Shown one piece after another: positions 54,990 to 63,575 of a DNA stretch of 64,000 bases. A model generated the notes under the pieces. It had not been told where the DNA came from. It saw only the letters and a program-made list of their open reading frames with translations, and searched no databases. The first letter of the stretch is position 1. Each line of letters begins with the position of its first letter. The position numbers and the translations under genes are program-made. This stretch comes from CANLBN01 sp034111645 (lineage in GTDB: Bacteria > Pseudomonadota > Gammaproteobacteria > Pseudomonadales > Cellvibrionaceae), in NCBI GenBank assembly GCA_034111645.1, contig JAWUWW010000011.1:1-64000 (forward strand), read 5' to 3'.

Positions 54990-55772
54990 TTACGCTAAAC
55001 CTTTAATAAACTGAATGGTTTTACAATTAAATATTTCTGGTTGTTCTACATTCACCACATGACCGCAATTTCCTACTATTACTAATGTAGATTTTATATG
55101 TTTAGCCGCTATATTTTTGATGGACGGTAAGAACAAATGATCTTCTTCTCCCATAATATATAGAGTAGGAATAGTAGTATCTTTTGCTCTAAAAAAACGC
55201 AGTAACGGATTTATCTCTGAGGTTAATTTAAACCAACGTACAAACTCTTTTTGATATAGTTTTTTTGCTTCATTGACAAAAAGCAGCCTCGAGGTTTTAT
55301 GATTTTTGCGAGGCATTATAATAAACGCAAACAGCTTATAAAGAACCATATAAGGTATAACCGACTGAAATATCAACCCTAACTTCATTAATATTTGAGA
55401 GCGAAAATCAAGCTGCATAATTGCTCCACCCATAATCATACTTTGCACACGATTCGGATGTTTTTCAGCTAGATTTCTAATTAAAATAGTGCCTAATGAA
55501 ATACCAATAAAATGAGAGGTTTCTATTTTTAAGTAGTCGATTACTTCAACGATATCACTGGTAATAGAATCAAAAGTATATTTTTTATTAAAGGCATCTA
55601 TTAATCCAGGCTTAGAATTACCGTGGCCACGTAAATCTAAAATTAACACATTAAATTGTGCGCTAAAACTGCGTAATTGCTTAAACCATATAGACGAACT
55701 TCCACCGGCTCCATGGACAAATGTTACCCATTCGGTAGCTGTTGCATGTTTATATATTGTGTATTTAAGCAT
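54990..55772 (-). CDS. Alpha/beta hydrolase
   Basis: A 260-residue alpha/beta-hydrolase fold protein. The oxyanion region FVHGAGGSSSIW, LILDLRGHGNSKP, the nucleophile elbow GISLGT (Ser), the likely acid in YIMGEEDHLF and the C-terminal catalytic histidine in GNCGHVVNVEQPEIF are all present. The substrate (ester, lactone or thioester) cannot be told. It is convergent with valS across only about 40 bases. Confidence 0.9.
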   Translation of the reverse strand: MLKYTIYKHATATEWVTFVHGAGGSSSIWFKQLRSFSAQFNVLILDLRGHGNSKPGLIDAFNKKYTFDSITSDIVEVIDYLKIETSHFIGISLGTILIRNLAEKHPNRVQSMIMGGAIMQLDFRSQILMKLGLIFQSVIPYMVLYKLFAFIIMPRKNHKTSRLLFVNEAKKLYQKEFVRWFKLTSEINPLLRFFRAKDTTIPTLYIMGEEDHLFLPSIKNIAAKHIKSTLVIVGNCGHVVNVEQPEIFNCKTIQFIKGLA

Positions 55773-56108
55773 CGTTTTAAATCAGATGAAGTTTTTATAA
55801 TTTTATTAAATAATAACGATCTAGTAATATTAAATCTAGCATCAAAGCTGAGATTAAACCCAGTAAATTAAGCAATAAAGTTAATTCGAACTAACTCTGC
55901 CGAACGCACAGATTAAATACTGACAAATTCTTATTTATCACCTTATTCTACTACAATATGGAAACCCTTTTCAGACCTATTGATGTATCTCTAACATTAA
56001 TAAACAAAATAAGGTGTATTTCTAGTGTCAAAGACAATGATTTATCTGTTAAGTCTTTAAAATGTTAAATTTTATCTAGTTTTACATCATTTATACGTAC
56101 TATTAACA
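55773..56108. other. Intergenic spacer, no feature seen
   Basis: 336 bases of AT-rich sequence between the exported-protein gene and the hydrolase gene. No gene and no obvious hairpin. Confidence 0.4.
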
Positions 56109-56624
56109 TTAACAGTCAAACATTTTTACTAAAGCCATACTGTTAAGACCAAAAGTGCCATCACTATCAAGGGAGCCTAGCGTAATCTTGACTGTACCAC
56201 CTTGAATTTCTGAGTCCGATATTATAATCATGCCGCGCTCGCTGTTAGGCATTGTGTCATCGACATCAATCGTAAAACTTACCGATGCCCTAGGCGATAT
56301 ACTCGAGATAGTGACCGACAATACTTTATCACCATCATTAATACTGGCTTTACCATTCAAGCGAATATCACCTGAAGCTACCTCGAAGGGTTGAAAAACA
56401 TCAACACCTGCACCCGTTGCTGTGGTGTCAAAAATCAAACCTCCCGCGGTATTGGTCAAATCAATATCAACTCGAAGCGCCTTTAATAAGCACTGGCTAT
56501 TATTAGTGATAACAAATCGATCTTTAGGCGCACCTTCTATAAAATTTACCTGAATACTGGCGTGAACAAATGACGTCAATATTAGCATTAAAGCCGAAAT
56601 ACCAAATGCTTTACTTATATTCAT
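56109..56624 (-). CDS. Exported protein resembling 'aggregation factor core' proteins
   Basis: A 171-residue protein with a signal peptide (ALMLILTSFVHA, cut near residue 22). The mature protein, SIQVNFIEGAPKDRFVITNNSQC, with LTNTAGGLIFDTTATGAGVDVFQPFEV and FTIDVDDTM, resembles small secreted beta-rich proteins often labelled aggregation factor core in marine bacteria. Two cysteines (near 44 and the last residue) could form a disulfide joining the ends. I know of no tested function; surface adhesion is only a guess from the name. Confidence 0.7.
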   Translation of the reverse strand: MNISKAFGISALMLILTSFVHASIQVNFIEGAPKDRFVITNNSQCLLKALRVDIDLTNTAGGLIFDTTATGAGVDVFQPFEVASGDIRLNGKASINDGDKVLSVTISSISPRASVSFTIDVDDTMPNSERGMIIISDSEIQGGTVKITLGSLDSDGTFGLNSMALVKMFDC

Positions 56625-56804
56625 TAGCGCATTCCTTCAAATAGTAAGGCTTACCGTAAGGATTAGAAAAGGAAAATTAAATTTTAGAATAATTTACTGG
56701 AAGGATAAAGCTGAATAATTACTAATTATTAACTACTAATTAACAGCTAATGGCTAGATACCATTTTTTACTTTTTTGTCTTTGATTATACAAACGCTTA
56801 AACG

Positions 56805-56833
56805 AATTTGGGCCGACAATGTCGACCCAAATT
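56805..56833 (-). terminator. Stem-loop after the peroxiredoxin gene
   Basis: AATTTGGGCCGAC (56805-56817), AAT, GTCGACCCAAATT (56821-56833): a 13-bp stem with one mismatch. It begins 27 bases past the peroxiredoxin stop on the minus strand. There is no T run after it, so it may act with Rho or protect the mRNA end. Confidence 0.6.
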
Positions 56834-56859
56834 TTGTAAAACGACTATCGAGTTAATAA

Positions 56860-57381
56860 TTACTTACTCAGATATTCTAGCATTGTGTCAACATCACTTA
56901 CTGTGTATGGATCAGTTGGACAATCGTCCATTTGACCAGGCTCAACGAATTGAGCTTTAATTTCACCGTCGACTACATGCATAGAATAGCGCCATGAGCG
57001 ATCACCAAAACCAAGGTTATTCTTCTTAACTAGCATGCCCATCTCACGAGAAAAATCACCATTACCGTCTGGTAACATTTTAACTTTTTGCACACCCAGC
57101 TGTTTTGCCCACTGATACATTGAGAAGGCATCATTTACGCTTAAGCAGCAAACTGCATCAACGCCTTTTGCTTTCAACTCTTCATATTTGCCTTCATAAC
57201 CAGGTAAATGAGTACTTGAACATGTAGGAGTAAATGCACCAGGAAGCGCTACGATTACAACGCTTTTACCTGCAAAGATATCAGCTGTGCTTACATCTTC
57301 CCAACGGAATGGGTTGTCTCCGCCAATACTTTCGTCGCGAACACGGGTTTTAAATACAATATTTGGGACTTGCTTTAACAT
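56860..57381 (-). CDS. Prx5-type peroxiredoxin
   Basis: A 173-residue thiol peroxidase from the ATG at 57381, chosen because GGAAG is well placed upstream; a more distant ATG at 57429 would add 16 unrelated residues. PGAFTPTCSSTHLPGY carries the peroxidatic C54 in the TPTC motif, followed by CCLSVNDAFSMYQWAK and LPDGNGDFSREMGM, all typical of the Prx5/AhpE-like group that reduces hydrogen peroxide and organic peroxides using glutathione/glutaredoxin or thioredoxin. No fused glutaredoxin domain is present. Confidence 0.94.
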   Translation of the reverse strand: MLKQVPNIVFKTRVRDESIGGDNPFRWEDVSTADIFAGKSVVIVALPGAFTPTCSSTHLPGYEGKYEELKAKGVDAVCCLSVNDAFSMYQWAKQLGVQKVKMLPDGNGDFSREMGMLVKKNNLGFGDRSWRYSMHVVDGEIKAQFVEPGQMDDCPTDPYTVSDVDTMLEYLSK

Positions 57382-57721
57382 GTTTCTTCCTTTTAAAGTT
57401 AGTGAATATTCTTGACCGCATTTGGTCATCTTTTAGTACAATTAATCTCAACTACATTGTTTAGGATTTGTACTGATAGGTAAAGTTGATATATTAAATC
57501 GTTTTCATAGAATTCGGCTATGCGGCATGACTAATCTACCTTCACTTTATCGCCGCTAGCAAAAGCTAAACCAACTACTTATTTTATGCTCACACTATTT
57601 TTGCATCTATATAACTATTTCTGCTAACCACATAACAAAACACACTATTATTGGTGATAATTCATTGGTGATCAAAGAGCTTAATTAGTATACTCTTCGC
57701 TCAAATAACTTTGACGGACCA

Positions 57722-59005
57722 ATGAATACAAAAACCTTCTCTTTAAATTCTGATCAAAACACCCCTTTAATTCGCAAACCAGCAATTATGCTGGCCATCG
57801 GGGCGCTGTTAAATCTTGCCTTTTCGTTATGGCTGCTCCTAGAATATGGAGACAAACATGCCTTGATTTGGTGGGTAGCGACGCTTTTAGGCTTCACTTT
57901 TTTGCGTTCTGGTTATGGCTTTACGCGCGCCTGGAGATCATTAGTTACGGCTGAATCAACTGTCGGTGTGCGCTCGCACTTGTTATGGATTGCCGTTGGA
58001 ACGTGTTTGATGTTTCCCGTGTTTCAACTTGGATGGTTCGATACCCCAGTGTTTGATATTACTCGCCCCGTAGGCCTTATGATGTTGAGCGGAGCCTTTA
58101 TTTTTGGGATAGGCATGCAGCTATCGGGTAGCTGTACTTCGGGCTCGATGTACCTTGCAGGCAGCGGTCAAATTAGAATGTTCTTGGCTATAATCGGCAT
58201 CGTCGTTGGAGCTTTTTATGCGGCTCTACAGTATGGTTTTTGGGCAGAGCTACCTACTTATTTCGTTTATTCATACCAACGTAATTTTAGTTGGCCTATC
58301 GCTATTTTAATTCAATTAATAATTTTAGGTTTGTTGTGGCAAATATTATCTAAACTGGAAATTCGCTGGAATGGTAATTTGTTAGGCATCTTTAATAACA
58401 CCAGCGTGTCGGCGATGCCAACCTCACAAAAAGATGCCCCGAGTGCTCGCCAAATTAATTGGCAACAGATTGTTTTTGGTCAGTGGTCGCTGGGCGTTGG
58501 CTCAATTATATTAGCTATCTTGTCTTTTTTATCGCTCATACTGTTAACTCGACCTTGGGTTATTTCTCTGGCTTTTCCATTTTGGGGTGCCAAGGTAGCG
58601 CCAATAATAGGTGCCGACTTTGATTTTGAATTTTGGGATTATTGGGGAATCTCAGTCAATGAATCTATGTTACAACTTGGGCTTTTTGAAGATGTAACTT
58701 CATTAATGAATATCGCTTTTATTTTAGGAGCAACCTGGGCTCACATAAGCTTAATTAAAACCTCTGTTCAAAAACTATCAGCTGTAAACAAAAACATCCC
58801 TAAGAAAATTTATTTGTCTGGCTTAACATTAATAGGCGGATTTTTAATGGGTTATGGCGCAGTGATAGGTTTAGGCTGCAATATAGGTGGTTTTATCGCC
58901 GCTGTTCTCTCGGGAAGTGTGCATGGATGGGCATGGGTTTTTACTGCATTACTAGGCACTTTAGTGGGCGTTCAACTGAGAAAACTTTTAAGAATCGGAG
59001 CATAA
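57722..59005 (+). CDS. YeeE/YedE family membrane protein (second copy)
   Basis: A 427-residue polytopic protein with about ten membrane segments. The family cysteine motifs are GIGMQLSGSCTSGSMYLAGSG (C138, quoted in part) and VIGLGCNIGGFIAAVLSGSVHGW (C386, quoted in part). It is much closer to the YedE/YeeE permease consensus than the shorter protein at 4507-5586, so the two are distant paralogues, perhaps with different sulfur substrates. Transport of thiosulfate or a selenium/sulfur species is likely. It lies between the divergent peroxiredoxin gene and proteorhodopsin. Confidence 0.88.
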   Translation: MNTKTFSLNSDQNTPLIRKPAIMLAIGALLNLAFSLWLLLEYGDKHALIWWVATLLGFTFLRSGYGFTRAWRSLVTAESTVGVRSHLLWIAVGTCLMFPVFQLGWFDTPVFDITRPVGLMMLSGAFIFGIGMQLSGSCTSGSMYLAGSGQIRMFLAIIGIVVGAFYAALQYGFWAELPTYFVYSYQRNFSWPIAILIQLIILGLLWQILSKLEIRWNGNLLGIFNNTSVSAMPTSQKDAPSARQINWQQIVFGQWSLGVGSIILAILSFLSLILLTRPWVISLAFPFWGAKVAPIIGADFDFEFWDYWGISVNESMLQLGLFEDVTSLMNIAFILGATWAHISLIKTSVQKLSAVNKNIPKKIYLSGLTLIGGFLMGYGAVIGLGCNIGGFIAAVLSGSVHGWAWVFTALLGTLVGVQLRKLLRIGA

Positions 59006-59324
59006 CATTTAACAAAAAATGACATATCAGCCAAAAAAAACAGAGCCTATCGTTCAAAAAATAGCCTACCAGTTTCATTTAAACCCCACCCTTCAATAGC
59101 GGGCTACCCATCCCATGCTTTTTAATTAAAATTATTTAATTTTTTTACAACTAAACTGATCCGAGCATTTTTAATGCTCGTAAAAAAAAAATACTGAGTT
59201 TGCTTGGATGGAGTACTTGTTTATGGACTTTATGCTTGATATATTCAGATAGGAGGTATCGTAATCAGCTTTTGCATTTGCGACACTAACAATAATAAAG
59301 CTTTATTCAATTTAAGGATTATTT
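59006..59324. other. Upstream region of proteorhodopsin
   Basis: 319 bases. It holds a short hairpin (CGAGCATT-TTT-AATGCTCG, 59162-59180) followed by a run of A, which does not fit a terminator on either strand. It also holds the candidate promoter at 59217-59245 and a ribosome-site-like AGGAGGT at 59251-59257 with no start codon in range. Confidence 0.55.
59217..59245 (+). promoter_or_regulatory. Candidate proteorhodopsin promoter
   Basis: TTGTTT (59217-59222), 17 bases, TATATT (59240-59245). Transcription would start near 59252 and give a leader of about 73 bases. The match is moderate. Confidence 0.5.
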
Positions 59325-60050
59325 ATGACAGATATGCTACCAGCTGACGATTATGTCGGCATGTCCTTTTGGTTAATATCAATGGCGCTCGTTGCCGCAA
59401 CCGCTTTCTTTTTTATCGAGCGGGATCGTGTTCACGGCAAATGGAAAACATCTTTAACAGTATCTGGACTTGTTACTTTAATTGCAGCAGTTCATTATTT
59501 CTACATGCGTGATGTGTGGGTTGCCACTGGCGAGTCGCCAACAGCATTCCGTTATATCGACTGGTTACTGACTGTACCGCTATTAATGATCGAGTTTTAC
59601 TTGATTCTTTCTGCTGTTACTAAAGTACCTGCCGGTGTTTTTTGGCGTTTGTTAGGCGGAACTGTAGTAATGCTTGCTTTCGGTTATGCCGGTGAAGTCG
59701 GTTTGATGGACCCAAAAATTGCTTTCGTTCCATCGATGGCAGCTTGGGGTTTTATCATATGGGAAATCTTTAAAGGTGAAGCTAGCAGAATTAACGCTGG
59801 GTTAGCCAATGTACATGTCCAAAAAGCTTACAAATACATGCTACTTCTTGTAACTGTTGGTTGGTCAATTTACCCATTAGGATATTTCTTCGGATACTTC
59901 TTTAGTGCCGCAGATCCAGGTACTTTGAACCTTATCTATAATATTGCAGATTTCTGGAACAAAATCGCCTTCGGTCTTGTTATCTGGGCAGCAGCAGTTG
60001 CTGATTCAGAAGAGAAAGACAAAATGGCTGCAGCACCAGCTAAAGCCTAG
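59325..60050 (+). CDS. Proteorhodopsin, green-absorbing proton pump
   Basis: A 241-residue seven-helix retinal protein. The residues that define a proton pump are present: Schiff-base lysine K213 (NIADFWNK), proton acceptor D79 and donor E90 in YIDWLLTVPLLMIEFYLIL, R76, counter-ion D209 and the acceptor-linked H57 (AAVHYFYM). The tuning position, eight residues after D79, is L87; Leu here marks green absorption (Gln gives blue). It pumps protons outward in light and can power transport and ATP synthesis. AAGGA precedes the ATG. A strong hairpin separates it from the crt genes. Confidence 0.98.
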   Translation: MTDMLPADDYVGMSFWLISMALVAATAFFFIERDRVHGKWKTSLTVSGLVTLIAAVHYFYMRDVWVATGESPTAFRYIDWLLTVPLLMIEFYLILSAVTKVPAGVFWRLLGGTVVMLAFGYAGEVGLMDPKIAFVPSMAAWGFIIWEIFKGEASRINAGLANVHVQKAYKYMLLLVTVGWSIYPLGYFFGYFFSAADPGTLNLIYNIADFWNKIAFGLVIWAAAVADSEEKDKMAAAPAKA

Positions 60051-60080
60051 TTTTAATATAGTTAATTTGTTCGAAAACCT

Positions 60081-60107
60081 GAAAGAGCCGGCGTTGCTGG
60101 CTCTTTC
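60081..60107 (+). terminator. Stem-loop between proteorhodopsin and crtE
   Basis: GAAAGAGCCGGC (60081-60092), GTT, GCTGGCTCTTTC (60096-60107): a 12-bp GC-rich stem with one G-T pair, about 30 bases after the proteorhodopsin stop and 34 before crtE. The following bases are pyrimidine-rich but not pure T. It may be a partial terminator or an mRNA-stabilising hairpin that keeps proteorhodopsin mRNA in excess. Confidence 0.7.
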
Positions 60108-60141
60108 TCTCCTGACAAAAAAATAATAAAGTAACCCACTA

Positions 60142-61146
60142 ATGGTTGCGTCTATAAGGGTACTAACTATGTCCCCAATAAATTTAAGTGAAATAAAATC
60201 ATTACGCTCGTTGGACGCACTCTATCAACGTGAATTGCCAAACATTAATAGTAGCTTGGCTCCAGCAGCTAGCTATCATTTCAAAAATCCTGGAAAGTCT
60301 TTCAGAGCACGACTTGCTCTTTCTAGTGGCCTGGCCCTAGGTGTATGCAATGCCGATAATTTACATTGGGCAGCAGCTTGTGAGCTACTGCACAACGCAT
60401 CGCTAATACATGATGATATTAGCGACGCCAGCACCCACAGACGCGGACAAAAAAGCATCAATGAGCACTTTGGCTCTGATATGGCACTTTGCCTTGGCGA
60501 TTGGATGGTGGCAAAAGCCTTCGAGCTTGCCGCTCGCAATAATCGTCACGGTGGCGCTCTTGTCGCTCTTTTAGCGAGAGCAATGCAAGAGACTTGTAGC
60601 GGTCAAATTTCTGATATAACCCAGCGTCAATGTGCCGAGTTAAAAGAGTGGCAGCGAATTGCTAAAGGCAAAACTGCACCACTGTTGATTGCGCCAATAA
60701 AAGGCGCTGCATTAGCAGCAGGATTATACAAAAAATCCGGTAGTCTCGAGCCACTTGGAGACTTAGAAACTCTTGTGGGATTTTGTGGCTTAGCCTATCA
60801 GGGTCGCAATGACATTGACGATATAATTCCATCAAGTCATCGCTCGAGTGATTTGGATGGTCGCAAACCCAACTTACTAATCAGTTTATTCGCTCTACAT
60901 GGAGTTGGTCGAGATGAATTTAACGTTTGGTATCAGTCTGAAGATAAGAGCTTGCTGTCACACTGGCAACGTCGAATTGCATCTAGCGATTTAGTCTTGC
61001 AAGCTAATCAATCAATAGACTATTGGCTACTCAAAGCAGATCAGCTAGTAAATACATTGCCAATTGAGCTGCAGCCTGTGGCTCATGAGCTAGTGGCATC
61101 CGTAAAACAGAGAGCAACCGGTAAGCGCAAAGGGCGAATAGCTTGA
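60142..61146 (+). CDS. crtE: Geranylgeranyl diphosphate synthase
   Basis: A 334-residue trans-prenyltransferase that makes GGPP from IPP and DMAPP/FPP. The first aspartate-rich motif is LIHDDISDASTHRRG (DDxxD), and the second is the region GRNDIDDI. GKSFRARLALSSGLALG near the start is also typical. The start may be the ATG at 60142 or the in-frame ATG at 60169 (MSPINLSEIK). Its stop overlaps the crtI start by four bases. Confidence 0.93.
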   Translation: MVASIRVLTMSPINLSEIKSLRSLDALYQRELPNINSSLAPAASYHFKNPGKSFRARLALSSGLALGVCNADNLHWAAACELLHNASLIHDDISDASTHRRGQKSINEHFGSDMALCLGDWMVAKAFELAARNNRHGGALVALLARAMQETCSGQISDITQRQCAELKEWQRIAKGKTAPLLIAPIKGAALAAGLYKKSGSLEPLGDLETLVGFCGLAYQGRNDIDDIIPSSHRSSDLDGRKPNLLISLFALHGVGRDEFNVWYQSEDKSLLSHWQRRIASSDLVLQANQSIDYWLLKADQLVNTLPIELQPVAHELVASVKQRATGKRKGRIA

Positions 61147-62645
61147 ATTCAAAAACATTTGGAGTCGATAAAACAGCCGTAGTGATAGGAGCTGGATTTG
61201 CCGGCATAGCAACCGCCTTAAGACTGAGAGCTTTGGGCTATGAAGTGTCATTGCTCGAGCGCCTTGAAAGTTTAGGAGGTCGGGCTCAAGTATTTGAACG
61301 CGGCGGTTATCGTCATGATGCAGGGCCAACTGTTATTACGGCACCTTTTCTTTTTGATGAATTGTTTGAACTTTTTGATGAAAAACTTGAAGACCATTTA
61401 AAGTTCGTGCCACTGGATCCTTTCTATCGGTTTCACTTTGCAGACGGCAGTCAATTTGATTATCGTGCTAGCGTAGAGGATACGCTTGAAGAGATTCGGC
61501 GCTTTAGTCCAGACGATGCAGATGGTTATTTAAACCTTCTTGAAAAGTCCAAAAAAATCTACGATGTAGGTTTTAAGCAGCTTGTTCATAGGCCATTTAC
61601 TCGAATCAGTGATATGGTCAAACAAGTTCCAGCACTACTGATGCTCAAGTGTTATAAAACCGTCTCGCAGATGGTGAATAGTCATTTAAAACATCCACTG
61701 ATTCGTCAAGCTTTTTCTATTCACCCATTGTTGGTGGGTGGTAATCCATTTAAAACTACTGCTATTTACACATTGATTCATTATCTCGAGCGCCGCTGGG
61801 GGGTGTTTTTTTGCATGGGTGGCACCGGCAAACTGGTTGAGGAATTAGGCGCACTTATGGAGCGTCAAGGCATTAACATTGTTCTTAACGCCGATGTAGA
61901 CGAAATAATTATTGCCCATAAAAAAGCCAGCGGAATCCGGCTCAGCAATAACCAGATCATAAACGCTGATGTAGTAGTTTTTGGCGGAGATCCCGAAACC
62001 TGCTATAAACATTTATTGCCTAACACTAAATTTAGCCTACCCAATAGTATTAAAAAGCAATATAGCATGGGGCTTTATGTCTTGTACTTTGGGACTAAAA
62101 AACTCTATCCAGATGTCGCTCACCACAGTATTTGGATGGGGCCTCGTTTTGAGGAGTTGCTTTCCGAGATTTTTGATAAAAAGGAGATAAGTAAGGATTT
62201 TAGCCTTTATCTGCATCGCCCAACTGCAACTGACAAAAGTTTTGCGCCCGAGGGCTGCGAATCTTTTTACGTACTCTGCCCAGTGCCCAACTTACAGGGC
62301 AACGTAGATTGGAGTAGCGAAGCCGAGCGCTTACGTGATCGAATAATAAAAGCACTTGAAGAGACAATACTACCGGATCTATCGTCAGTCATTGAAGAGG
62401 TATTTTGGATGACACCAGAAGATTTCGCCAAAGACTATCGCTCTATGCACGGAGCCGGTTTTTCAATAGAACCACGACTAACTCAGTCGGCTTGGTTTCG
62501 GTTTCACAATCGCGACGCTGCGATAGCTAACCTTTATTTTGTCGGGGCAGGTACTCATCCAGGGGCAGGGCTGCCGGGAGTTATCAGTTCTGCAAAAGTC
62601 GTTCAAGAATTACTCACAGGTGTTGAGGTCGGCTCAGGCGGATAA
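61143..62645 (+). CDS. crtI: Phytoene desaturase
   Basis: A 500-residue FAD-dependent enzyme that introduces four double bonds into phytoene to give lycopene. The dinucleotide-binding motif VVIGAGFAGIATALRLRALG, GRAQVFERGGYRHDAGPTVITAP and the C-terminal FVGAGTHPGAGLPGVISSAK are canonical. The start is TTG at 61143, overlapping the crtE stop (TTGA), so translation is coupled. Confidence 0.96.
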   Translation: MNSKTFGVDKTAVVIGAGFAGIATALRLRALGYEVSLLERLESLGGRAQVFERGGYRHDAGPTVITAPFLFDELFELFDEKLEDHLKFVPLDPFYRFHFADGSQFDYRASVEDTLEEIRRFSPDDADGYLNLLEKSKKIYDVGFKQLVHRPFTRISDMVKQVPALLMLKCYKTVSQMVNSHLKHPLIRQAFSIHPLLVGGNPFKTTAIYTLIHYLERRWGVFFCMGGTGKLVEELGALMERQGINIVLNADVDEIIIAHKKASGIRLSNNQIINADVVVFGGDPETCYKHLLPNTKFSLPNSIKKQYSMGLYVLYFGTKKLYPDVAHHSIWMGPRFEELLSEIFDKKEISKDFSLYLHRPTATDKSFAPEGCESFYVLCPVPNLQGNVDWSSEAERLRDRIIKALEETILPDLSSVIEEVFWMTPEDFAKDYRSMHGAGFSIEPRLTQSAWFRFHNRDAAIANLYFVGAGTHPGAGLPGVISSAKVVQELLTGVEVGSGG

Positions 62646-62648
62646 ATA

Positions 62649-63575
62649 ATGGAAAACTTGTCGCCAGGTTCATCACCTCAATCAATATCATCAACGACGC
62701 CGAAACAAACACTGGCAAGACATGGAAAATCATTTTATTGGGCCGCTTTATTTCTCGGTTCCAACTTAGCTGATCGGGCGGCGCAACTCTATCAATTCTG
62801 TCGTTTTGTCGACGATTTAGCCGACGGAGATCTTCCTGATCGCGAAGAATCTCTCGACCATATCCGCGCTCGTCTAGATGGCAGTGAGCAACCGGTAGGC
62901 CCAGAAGTTGAAGCTTTTATCCGGCTTGCCAAAGAACACAATATTCCACTAATAGCTGCTCGAGAGCTGCTTGATGGCATGCTTAAAGATCAACAAGCCA
63001 CCGCTATTGATGATGAAGCTGAATTACTGCGCTACTGCCATGCCGTTGCCGGCACTGTCGGATTAATGATGTGCCGTGTGCTTAACTGTAAAGAGCCGCG
63101 CGCCGATAGCTTTGCGATTGATCTTGGTATTGCCATGCAACTAACGAACATATCTAGAGATGTGCTTGAAGATGCAAAAATGGGCCGTCGCTATCTGCCA
63201 GCTAGTTGGGTAGACCTATCGCCTGCAGAAATTGCTAACGCTGAGATCGCCAGTCATCAGCCAGTTGCCGTTGCAGTAACCCATCTACTTGATCTTGCGG
63301 AAGACTATTATCAAAGTGCTCTACTAGGTATTCAACTACTGCCTTTGCGCTCGCGACTTTCTATTATTGTTGCCCTGCGCGTCTATCGACAAATTGGCTG
63401 GGTATTAAAACGTCGCGGCTTACGCTGGTGGCAAGGTCGAGTTTTTGTGTCAAAACTAGAAAAAGCGCTGCTCAGTTTACGCAGTTTTACGGACTTAAAA
63501 CCAGTGCAGGTGCCGGCTCATAAAAAACAGCTGCATCAACATTTGCAAGGCTTAGCGGGTGTTCAAACTGACTAA
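62649..63575 (+). CDS. crtB: Phytoene synthase
   Basis: A 308-residue squalene/phytoene synthase that joins two GGPP molecules. Both Asp-rich motifs are visible: YQFCRFVDDLADGD and NISRDVLEDAKMGRRYLP. The ATG is three bases past the crtI stop. Its end overlaps the crtY start. Confidence 0.96.
   Translation: MENLSPGSSPQSISSTTPKQTLARHGKSFYWAALFLGSNLADRAAQLYQFCRFVDDLADGDLPDREESLDHIRARLDGSEQPVGPEVEAFIRLAKEHNIPLIAARELLDGMLKDQQATAIDDEAELLRYCHAVAGTVGLMMCRVLNCKEPRADSFAIDLGIAMQLTNISRDVLEDAKMGRRYLPASWVDLSPAEIANAEIASHQPVAVAVTHLLDLAEDYYQSALLGIQLLPLRSRLSIIVALRVYRQIGWVLKRRGLRWWQGRVFVSKLEKALLSLRSFTDLKPVQVPAHKKQLHQHLQGLAGVQTD

Noticed and set aside
59162..59180. Hairpin CGAGCATT-TTT-AATGCTCG as a terminator of the second YeeE gene
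   Set aside because: It is followed by A rather than T on the plus strand, and on the minus strand the T run precedes the stem, so it does not fit an intrinsic terminator.
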